DNA of 5,385 nucleotides from Actinomycetes bacterium (GTDB taxonomy: Bacteria > Actinomycetota > CALGFH01). The translations under genes were made by a program, and so were the position numbers. The stretch is taken from NCBI GenBank assembly GCA_030152105.1, contig JASLIH010000159.1:1-5385 (forward strand), written 5' to 3'. The notes below the pieces were generated by a model. It searched no databases. It was not told where the DNA came from and worked only from the letters and a program-made list of their open reading frames with translations. Positions 1-5,106 of the stretch are shown piece by piece. Numbering within the stretch: the first letter of the stretch is position 1; every line of letters starts with the position of its first letter.

Positions 1-731
1 CGGAGGGCGGCCGCGATCCCGTCGCCGGTGGACAGGGGCGGGTTGGTGGTGTCGGCGAACAGCTGGCCGGCGCCGCCGCTGGCCAGGACGACCGCGCCGG
101 CCCGGACGAGGTGGGGGCCGCCGTCGGCCCAGAGCAGGGCCCCGGTGACCCGGCCGTCATTTGTGACGAGGTCGACCAGGAAGGCGTGCTCGACGCTGCG
201 GACGGACGGGGTGGCCCGCACCGCCTCGGTCAGGGCCCGCTCCAGCTCGGCCCCGGTGGCGTCGCCCCCGGCGTGGACGACCCGCGAGCGCGAGTGCCCG
301 CCCTCCCTGGTCCGGGCCAGCTGTCGTGGGCCCGAGGGGTCGGAGTCGAAGCCGACCCCTCGCGCGAGCAGGTCGGCGATGGCCTGGCCGCCCTCCTCGA
401 CCAGCGTCCGCACCGCCACCGGGTCACACAGCCCGGCCCCGGCGGCCAGGGTGTCGGCCACGTGCTCGGCGACCGAGTCGTCGACCAGGTCGAGCACGGC
501 CGCGATCCCGCCCTGGGCGTAGCGGGTGGCCGAGTGGCCGAGGCGGTCCTTGGTGGCCAGCAGCACCGTCCGGCCCGGCGGCACGGCCAGGGCGGCCGAC
601 AGCCCGGCCACCCCGGAGCCGACGACGAGGACGTCGACCTCCGCGGCCGCCGGGAAGGGCCCGGGGAGCCCTGGGCGGGCTTCCCGGCGGGACCCGGCCG
701 GGTCGGCCAGCAGGCCGCGCGGGATCAGCAT
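1..731 (-). CDS. nadB: L-aspartate oxidase NadB, N-terminal part (runs off the left edge)
   Basis: NadB is the FAD enzyme that oxidises L-aspartate to iminoaspartate, the first step of de novo NAD synthesis, in the cytoplasm. The first 243 codons are present. After a leader of about 31 residues comes the FAD-binding Rossmann motif GSGVAG (38-43), then TRYAQGGIAAVL (69-80), HVADTLAAGAGLCD (90-103), the family signature REGGHSRSRVVHAGGDATG (142-160), and near the edge GGAGQLF followed by TTNPP and STGDGIAAAL. These are the NadB rather than SdhA versions of the fumarate reductase/succinate dehydrogenase flavoprotein fold. The ATG at 731 has an AGGA at 740-737, five bases upstream, and no ATG or GTG lies between it and the Rossmann motif. 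The gene follows panC after 63 bp, so it is probably in the same transcript. The C-terminal half lies outside the window; nothing suggests a broken gene. The family call is firm. Confidence 0.95.
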   Translation of the reverse strand, partial: MLIPRGLLADPAGSRREARPGLPGPFPAAAEVDVLVVGSGVAGLSAALAVPPGRTVLLATKDRLGHSATRYAQGGIAAVLDLVDDSVAEHVADTLAAGAGLCDPVAVRTLVEEGGQAIADLLARGVGFDSDPSGPRQLARTREGGHSRSRVVHAGGDATGAELERALTEAVRATPSVRSVEHAFLVDLVTNDGRVTGALLWADGGPHLVRAGAVVLASGGAGQLFADTTNPPLSTGDGIAAAL

Positions 732-794
732 GGGGTTCCTAACTGCTCGGTCCAGGCTCGGTGCGGGTCCCGGCTCAATCGGCCCTCCTGGCCC
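732..794 (-). other. panC-nadB intergenic gap
   Basis: These 63 bases are the only non-coding gap in the operon part of the window. They hold the AGGA that precedes the nadB ATG. I see no stem followed by a T-run that would act as a terminator, and no promoter I could defend. The gap is too short for panD, which often accompanies panC in bacteria. Read-through from panC into nadB is the simplest interpretation. Confidence 0.6.
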
Positions 795-1634
795 TCACAG
801 GATGACATTGTCGATCAGGCGGGTGCGGCCGACCCGGGCGGCGGTGGCCAGGACCTGGCCGGCCTCGGCCTGTTTGGCCGGCTCGAAGGTGGCCGGGTCG
901 ACCAGGGCCACGTAGTCCGGCTCGACCCCAGGGGCGTCCTCCAGCAGGTCGCGAGCGGCCGCCTCCACGGCCGCCGGGTCGCGCTGGCCGGCCTGGAAGG
1001 CGGCCCGGGCGGCGGACAGGGCGCGGTACAGGGCGGTGGCCCGCTCCCGCTCGGATGCCGACAGGTAGGCGTTGCGCGAGGAGACGGCCAGGCCGTCCGG
1101 CTCCCGCACGGTCGGGCAGGCGACGATCTCGTTCGGGAAGGCCAGGTCCTCGACCATGCGCCGGACCACGGCGAGCTGCTGGGCGTCCTTCTGGCCGAAG
1201 TAGGCCCTGGACGGCCCGACCAGGTGCAGCAGCTTGGCCACCACCGTGGCCACCCCGTCCAGGTGGCCGGGCCGGACCAGCCCCTCCAGCCGGTCGGCCA
1301 GAGCCCCGACCTGGAGCCGGACCTCCGGCGGGGCCGGCCACACCTCTCCCTCGGCCGGCAGGAACGCCAGGTCGGTCCTTTCGGCGGTAAGGACGGCCAG
1401 GTCGGCCTCGCGGTCGCGGGGATAGCTGGCCAGGTCCTCGGCCGGCCCGAACTGGAGCGGGTTGACGAACACCGAGGCCACCACCAGGTCGTTCTCGGCC
1501 CGGGCCCTGGCAAGCAGGGCCCGGTGGCCAGCGTGGAGGGCGCCCATCGTGGGCACGAAGCCGACCCCGGCGCCGCTGGCCCTGGCGGCGTCGGTGGCGG
1601 CGCGCAGCTCAGCGCTGCTCGCGACCTCGCGCAC
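795..1634 (-). CDS. panC: pantothenate synthetase PanC
   Basis: PanC is the cytoplasmic ligase that uses ATP to join pantoate and beta-alanine into pantothenate (vitamin B5), the CoA precursor. At 279 residues it has the usual length. Visible motifs are PTMGALHAGH (28-37), the HxGH-type ATP-binding site; SVFVNPLQFGPAEDL (54-68); RPGHLDGVATVV (121-132); FGQKDAQQ (146-153); REPDGLAVSSRN (177-188), the KMSKS-like region; and TRLIDN close to the C-terminus. No key residue is missing. The frame stays open upstream to 1853, but that part is antisense-style arginine/proline-rich sequence. The GTG at 1634 places PTMG 27 residues in, as in known PanC proteins, and has a GGAGG ten bases upstream. This start overlaps the end of the DUF2520 gene by 26 bp, which suggests coupled translation. 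nadB follows downstream. Confidence 0.97.
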   Translation of the reverse strand: MREVASSAELRAATDAARASGAGVGFVPTMGALHAGHRALLARARAENDLVVASVFVNPLQFGPAEDLASYPRDREADLAVLTAERTDLAFLPAEGEVWPAPPEVRLQVGALADRLEGLVRPGHLDGVATVVAKLLHLVGPSRAYFGQKDAQQLAVVRRMVEDLAFPNEIVACPTVREPDGLAVSSRNAYLSASERERATALYRALSAARAAFQAGQRDPAAVEAAARDLLEDAPGVEPDYVALVDPATFEPAKQAEAGQVLATAARVGRTRLIDNVIL

Positions 1635-2574
1635 GCCGTCCCAGCCTCCGGAGCATCTCCAGCCGCTCGTGAGAGTCCTCGCCCTCGACGTGGCCGTGCA
1701 GGCCCGCCTCCACGCGCGCCCTGGCCTCCGGGTCGAGGCGGCCGGCGGCGGCCGCCCGGTCGGCGACCAGCCGGGCCAGGGCGACGTACACGTTGATGAC
1801 CTTCTGCTTGCGGGCCAGGGCCTCGGTGTGCATGGCCACGGTGCGCCCGTCACCCCGCACCCACGGCCCCGACAGCCCGGCCTGGCCGGTGGACAGGGCC
1901 GAGTCCACGCTGGCGTGGATCAGCCCGCTGAGCAGGGCCGCCGGGTCGATCACGCCGCCTGCCCGCAGCTGGTCGGTGGCGGTGGCCGAGAGGGCGGCGC
2001 AGCCGTTGGCCGCCAGCACCAGGGCGGCGTGGTAGCGGACCCGGCCCGACTCGGGCACGTCCATGGGCCGGCCGCCGAGCGCGGCCACGACCTCCCTGCC
2101 CGCCGGGTCCCCGGTGACCCCCCAGACCGTGCCCGGCAGGCGGCCGAGGGTGGCCTCGAGGTCGTCGTTGAAGATCTGCACCGGGTGGCAGGCCGCGGTT
2201 CGGGCGCCAACGGCGGCCGCCGGGGCGAGCAGGCCGGGGCCGTCGACCCCGGCGGTGTGGACCACCACCTGCTCGGCCGAGAACGCGCCGTCGGCGGCCA
2301 GGGCGGTGACCAGCGAGGGCAGCTCGTCGTCGGGGACGGTCAGCAGCACCAGGGAGGCCCCCCTGGTCGCCTCGGTGGAGTCGGCGATGGCCAGGCCGGC
2401 CGCCGCGGCCCGCTCGCGGCCGAGCTCGGAGCGGGCGCCGACGGTGACCTCGACCCCGATCCGGTCGAGGAAGATGGCCAGGGCCAGGCCGACGCGGCCC
2501 GGGCCGATCACGGCGGCGGGCGAGAGCTTGCTGCTCTGCGATTGCGGCATAGAACTCCCGGTACCAGACGTCAC
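1609..2574 (-). CDS. Rossmann-like / DUF2520 NAD(P)-binding protein
   Basis: This 321-residue protein has the two-domain layout of the Rossmann-like plus DUF2520 family. The N-terminal dinucleotide-binding loop is GPGRVG (24-29), followed by a beta strand ending in GARS (46-49), LVLLTVPDDEL (75-85), and a VVHTAGV strand (104-110). HPVQIF (130-135) marks the link to the all-helical C-terminal domain, which carries RYHAALVLAANG, then GLSGPWVRGDGRTV and HTEAL. The fold resembles 6-phosphogluconate dehydrogenase-type and ketopantoate reductase-type proteins, so a cytoplasmic NAD(P)-dependent reductase is likely. Its position directly before panC makes a role in pantoate supply an attractive inference, but the substrate is not shown. 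The GTG at 2574 gives the GTGA overlap seen elsewhere in this operon. The ATG at 2550, eight codons in with a GGGAG four bases upstream, is a serious alternative start. The Rossmann motif is kept either way. Confidence 0.9.
   Translation of the reverse strand: MTSGTGSSMPQSQSSKLSPAAVIGPGRVGLALAIFLDRIGVEVTVGARSELGRERAAAAGLAIADSTEATRGASLVLLTVPDDELPSLVTALAADGAFSAEQVVVHTAGVDGPGLLAPAAAVGARTAACHPVQIFNDDLEATLGRLPGTVWGVTGDPAGREVVAALGGRPMDVPESGRVRYHAALVLAANGCAALSATATDQLRAGGVIDPAALLSGLIHASVDSALSTGQAGLSGPWVRGDGRTVAMHTEALARKQKVINVYVALARLVADRAAAAGRLDPEARARVEAGLHGHVEGEDSHERLEMLRRLGRRARGREQR
1645..1649 (-). promoter_or_regulatory. Shine-Dalgarno site supporting the panC GTG start
   Basis: GGAGG on the minus strand ends ten bases before the GTG at 1634. 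It lies inside the 3' end of the DUF2520 gene. It supports this GTG over the start at 1853 that the longer open frame would allow. The spacing is slightly long, so the support is moderate. Confidence 0.55.
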
Positions 2575-3326
2575 AGACTATCCCCGGGCAACTCAGGACG
2601 AAATACCCTGCGCCGGGCAATCAGGTGCAGGGTCCGGGCGCTCGACCGGTAGGGCTCGCGCCCGGCCACCAGCCGCTCCAGCTCGACCAGCCGCTGCCGC
2701 TCGGCCGGGTCCAGGTCGTCGTCGCCGGCCTCGGCGAACACCCCGACGCCGTAGGCGGCCACCAGCGCAAGGCCCGCCTTGTCGAGCTGCTGCTCGGCCT
2801 CGGTCAGCGTCACCGCCTCCGACCCTCCCTCCGGGGGCCTGGGCGTGAGGCCCCCGGACCCCCGGCCCTCGACGAGCCGGAGGGCGCCGGTGTGGTCGCC
2901 ACGGCGGCCGGCCCGCAGGGCCAGCCAGTCGCGGTTGGCGAACCCGAGCGAGAGCACGCCGCCCTCGGCCAGGACGCCGGCAAGGGAGGCGATCAGGGCC
3001 GCCTGGTCCTCGACCCGGGTGAGGAGGTCGTGGCAGACCACGGCGTCGAGGCTGTCCTCGCCGAGCAGGCGGGGCAGGTCGGCGGCGTCGCCCTGGACGG
3101 TGGCCACCCGCTCGGCCACCTCTCCCCCCTCGTCGGCCGCCCGCTGGGCGCAGGTGGCCAGCATGGCCGCCGAGGTGTCGACCACCCTGACCCGGTAGCC
3201 GTGCCCGGCCAGGGCGACGGCCAGCTGGCCGGTCCCGCCGCCGGCGTCGACCACTGTTGCCGGGGCCGCCGGGAGGGCGTCCAGGACCTGCCCCAGCAGC
3301 AGCTCGAACCCGACCCGCTGCTTCAC
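2571..3326 (-). CDS. class I SAM-dependent methyltransferase, CmoM/SmtA-like
   Basis: This is a 251-residue Rossmann-fold methyltransferase. Motif I is VVDAGGGTG (25-33), the acidic end of strand 2 is VVD (48-50), then GDAADL, VVCHDLLTRVED, and the post-motif GGVLSLGFANRDWL. From memory it matches E. coli CmoM (SmtA, YecP), which methylates the tRNA wobble base cmo5U, along most of its length. The correspondences include DAGGG.GQ, GGVLSL.F.N, LTP (LSP in CmoM), a GVGVF segment, and EPYR with LHLIARR near the end. CmoM depends on CmoA/CmoB products, and nothing here shows those, so the substrate is open. The GTG start overlaps the folK stop as GTGA and has GGGGAG eight bases upstream. The end overlaps the next gene by 4 bp. 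Residues about 157-166 are encoded by a perfect inverted repeat and may be an insertion relative to relatives. The methyltransferase class is firm; the subfamily is likely. Confidence 0.85.
   Translation of the reverse strand: MKQRVGFELLLGQVLDALPAAPATVVDAGGGTGQLAVALAGHGYRVRVVDTSAAMLATCAQRAADEGGEVAERVATVQGDAADLPRLLGEDSLDAVVCHDLLTRVEDQAALIASLAGVLAEGGVLSLGFANRDWLALRAGRRGDHTGALRLVEGRGSGGLTPRPPEGGSEAVTLTEAEQQLDKAGLALVAAYGVGVFAEAGDDDLDPAERQRLVELERLVAGREPYRSSARTLHLIARRRVFRPELPGDSL
2831..2857. repeat. perfect 10-bp inverted repeat inside the methyltransferase gene
   Basis: CCGGGGGCCT at 2831-2840 is exactly complementary in reverse to AGGCCCCCGG at 2848-2857, with a 7-base loop. On the minus strand it encodes part of the glycine/proline-rich segment GGLTPRPPEGG. 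No T-run follows on either strand and it lies in mid-gene, so it is not a typical terminator. It could be a REP-like palindrome inserted in frame, or simply a product of the high GC content. Confidence 0.6.
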
Positions 3327-3817
3327 GGCTGCAGCTCCCCGACGGGGACGACCCCGGACACCGGGCCGAGGCGGGCCAGGGCGGCCGCGGCCAGCTCGCC
3401 GTCAGGGAAGGTGGCGAACGGGTCGGCGTCGCACAGGGGCACGAGCACGAACGCCCGCTCCCGGGCCCTGGGGTGGGGCACGGTCAGCTCGGGCGTGTCG
3501 ACCGGCGGCCCGTCGTACAGCAGCAGGTCGAGGTCGGCGGTGCGCGGGCCCCAGCGCTCCTCCCGGGTCCGGCCGAGGCCGTCCTCGGTGGCCAGCAGCA
3601 GCTCCAGCAGCTCCTGCGGGCTGCGGTCGGTCTCCAGCACGGCCACCGCGTTGAGGTAGGGGCCCTGCTCGGGCCCGCCGACCGGCGCTGTCTCGTACAC
3701 CCGGGACACGGCCATCACGTGGGTCAGCTCGTCGGCGTCCAGGACCCGCACGGCCGTGTCGAGGATGGCCATGCGGTCGCCCAGGTTGGAGCCGAGCCCC
3801 ACGTGCGCCCGTGTCAT
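3323..3817 (-). CDS. folK: 6-hydroxymethyl-7,8-dihydropterin pyrophosphokinase FolK (HPPK)
   Basis: FolK transfers pyrophosphate from ATP to 6-hydroxymethyl-dihydropterin and so makes the substrate of dihydropteroate synthase. The 164-residue protein is of normal single-domain length. It shows GLGSNLGDR (7-15), SRVYETAPVGGPEQGPYLN (38-56), and the catalytic stretch RTREERWGPRTADLDLLLYD (83-102). Asp95 and Asp97 are the expected magnesium ligands and Arg92 the conserved basic residue. VPHPRARERAFVLVPL follows. All signature residues are intact. It starts with ATG in an ATGA overlap with folB, with a GGGGGAGGG stretch just upstream. It ends in a GTGA overlap with the methyltransferase gene. Its place next to folB and folP agrees with the pathway order. 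The call is secure. Confidence 0.97.
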   Translation of the reverse strand: MTRAHVGLGSNLGDRMAILDTAVRVLDADELTHVMAVSRVYETAPVGGPEQGPYLNAVAVLETDRSPQELLELLLATEDGLGRTREERWGPRTADLDLLLYDGPPVDTPELTVPHPRARERAFVLVPLCDADPFATFPDGELAAAALARLGPVSGVVPVGELQP

Positions 3818-4194
3818 GCCTGTCCCTCCCCCATCTCGCGGTCCCTGGTGATCTCAACGGCGACGCACGCGTCGACCGGCAGCGACGCCTGCGGCTTGGT
3901 CACGCGGACCCGGACCTGGCGGACCCGCTCGTCGGCCAGGACCAGCTGGGCGACGTCCTCGGCCACCGCCTCCAGCAGCTTCCTGGGGCGACCGCCGACA
4001 ACCTCGGCCACCCGACCGGCCAGGCTACCGTAGTCCACCGTCCGGTCGAGGTCGTCGCTCCGCCCGGCGGCGGCCAGGTCGAGGGCCAGCTCCAGGTCGA
4101 CCACGAACACCTGGCCGAGCTGGGCCTCATGCGGCAGCACCCCGTGGTGGCCGCGTACGCGCAGCCCGCTGAGAAGGATGCGGTCACCTGTCAT
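3814..4194 (-). CDS. folB: dihydroneopterin aldolase FolB
   Basis: FolB cleaves 7,8-dihydroneopterin to 6-hydroxymethyl-dihydropterin plus glycolaldehyde, the step before FolK. At 126 residues it is a typical single-domain aldolase of the tunnelling fold, which normally forms an octamer. Visible are the N-terminal LSGLRVRGHHGVLPHE (8-23) with the substrate-binding Glu23, VDYG (53-56) with Tyr55, KLLEAVAE (72-79) with Glu75, and VTKPQASLPV (98-107) with the catalytic-type Lys100. These match the family's active-site Glu, Tyr, Glu and Lys. The ATG overlaps the stop of the NTF2-like gene as ATGA, and there is no strong Shine-Dalgarno of its own, so translation is probably coupled. Its stop overlaps the folK ATG in the same way. 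No oddities were seen. Confidence 0.96.
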   Translation of the reverse strand: MTGDRILLSGLRVRGHHGVLPHEAQLGQVFVVDLELALDLAAAGRSDDLDRTVDYGSLAGRVAEVVGGRPRKLLEAVAEDVAQLVLADERVRQVRVRVTKPQASLPVDACVAVEITRDREMGEGQA

Positions 4195-4592
4195 GGCCGC
4201 AGGACCGGCGAACCGTGGTGCAGGACCATCCGCCAGCGCCCGCCGTGACGGCGGAAGACGTTGGTGGCCAGCACCTTGGCGTCCTCCATGTCCGGGCCGC
4301 CCCCGGCACCCGAGAGGATGTTCTCGGCGCAGGTGACCCAGGCGGTGTCGGCGTCGACGTGGACGCGGACGTCGGTGAGGAAGAACTGGATGTAGGCCGA
4401 GTTGGCGAAGATGGCCACCCAGGAGCGGCTGACCTTGGGCCAGCCGCTCATCACGTCCCAGCCCGGGTGGATGCAGCGGACCTCGTCGTCGTGCAGCCAG
4501 CAGGCCTCCATCCGGTCCATGTCCAGGGCCTCGAAGGCGGCGTAGAACTCCTCGTTGGCCTCGGCCACGGCCTTGACGTCGTCCGGGCTCAC
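4191..4592 (-). CDS. SnoaL / NTF2-like small protein
   Basis: This protein of 133 residues has the alpha plus beta-barrel look of the NTF2/SnoaL superfamily. An N-terminal helix (VAEANEEFYAAFEALDMDRM) leads to a Trp-rich strand region with CIHPGWDVMSGW, then SWVAIF, a central sheet with AWVTCAENI, and a C-terminal RWRMVLHHGSPV strand. Some members are enzymes and others only bind small molecules, so no reaction can be given. The GTG at 4592 is chosen because it forms a GTGA overlap with the folP stop and has GGGGAG four bases upstream. The longer open frame up to 4694 only adds arginine/proline-rich sequence that is antisense-like shadow of folP. From general knowledge, genes of this type often sit between folP and folB in actinomycetes, which points to a conserved but unexplained link with folate synthesis. 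Confidence 0.87.
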   Translation of the reverse strand: MSPDDVKAVAEANEEFYAAFEALDMDRMEACWLHDDEVRCIHPGWDVMSGWPKVSRSWVAIFANSAYIQFFLTDVRVHVDADTAWVTCAENILSGAGGGPDMEDAKVLATNVFRRHGGRWRMVLHHGSPVLRP

Positions 4593-5105
4593 GTCGCTCC
4601 CCAGCGGAGCATCGCCTCGGTCATGCGGACGGACTGGACCAGGGGGGCGACGTCGTGAACGCGGACGATCCGGGCCCCGCGCTCCACCGCCCACACCACC
4701 GTGGCCGCCGTGCCCTCGACCCGCTCGTCGGCCGGGCTGTCAAGAGCCCGGCCGATGAACGCCTTGCGGCTGGTGCCGACCAGCACCGGGTGGCCCAGCC
4801 GGGTGAACCGGGCCAGGCCGTCGAGCAGGGCGTAGTTGTCCTGGTCACGCTTGCCGAACCCGATCCCGGGGTCGATGACCAGGGCCTCGTGGTCGACCCC
4901 GGCGAACTCGGCGGCCAGGCAGCGCTCGGCCAGGAACGTCTCGACCTCGGCGACCACGTCGTCATAGTGAGGGTCGTCCTGCATGGTCGCCGGGGTCCCG
5001 AGCATGTGCATCAGCACCAGCGGGACCTTGGCCTCGGCGACCACGCCGAGCAGGTCGGGGTCGTGGCGGCCGGCGCTGACGTCGTTGACCATGGCCGCCC
5101 CGGCG
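4589..5105 (-). CDS. folP: dihydropteroate synthase FolP, C-terminal part (5' end replaced at a joint)
   Basis: FolP condenses 6-hydroxymethyl-dihydropterin pyrophosphate with p-aminobenzoate to form dihydropteroate; it is the sulfonamide target. About 170 residues of a normal length near 270-285 are present, starting in the strand GAAMVNDVSAGRHDP. Further motifs are VLMHMLGTPATMQDDP, LVIDPGIGFGKRD, PVLVGTSRKAFIG (the phosphate-binding Ser-Arg-Lys) and IVRVHDVA. The N-terminal motifs NVTPDSF and ESTRPGA are missing from this strand. The frame remains open to 5332, but residues upstream of about 5106 are antisense to the plus-strand copy and do not resemble FolP, so the apparent ATG at 5332 is not a real start. 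The first usable internal ATG, at 5092, would not give an enzyme. The TGA overlaps the next gene as GTGA. Family call firm; the gene as written is incomplete. Confidence 0.92.
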
Positions 5106-5106
5106 C
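5093..5106. other. inversion joint between the two folP fragments
   Basis: Left of this point the minus strand encodes FolP; right of it the plus strand does. The shared bases CGCCCCGGC (5096-5104) fit both copies: on the plus strand they encode most of RPGA, and on the minus strand they fall in the AGA of AGAAM. A joint at such a short match is typical of microhomology-driven template switching or of end joining. The exact base cannot be fixed because of the shared sequence. Confidence 0.75.

Noticed and set aside
111..1796. A 561-codon open frame on the plus strand, antisense to nadB, panC and the DUF2520 gene.
   Set aside because: Its product is a glycine/proline/arginine/valine-rich string with no recognisable domain, and it crosses the boundaries of well-supported genes. 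Long antisense frames are expected at this GC content.
1635..1853. Upstream extension of the panC frame to an ATG at 1853.
   Set aside because: The added 73 residues are arginine/proline/serine-rich shadow of the DUF2520 gene. The GTG at 1634 gives the normal PanC N-terminus and has a ribosome binding site.
1462..2652. A 396-codon plus-strand frame opposite panC and the DUF2520 gene.
   Set aside because: It has low-complexity G/Q/V/R-rich composition and no motif, and lies opposite two genes with clear family signatures. It is a shadow frame.
2831..2857. Transcription terminator at the 10-bp hairpin.
   Set aside because: It lies in mid-gene, no T-run follows on either strand, and four more co-oriented, overlapping or closely spaced coding regions continue past it.
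2625..4033. Plus-strand frames of 344 and 258 codons opposite the methyltransferase, folK and folB.
   Set aside because: They have the same shadow composition, no domain, and boundaries unrelated to the genuine gene ends.
4593..4694. Upstream extension of the NTF2-like frame to a start at 4694.
   Set aside because: The extra residues are arginine/proline-rich and overlap the coding end of folP. The GTG at 4592 forms the GTGA overlap that matches the rest of the operon.
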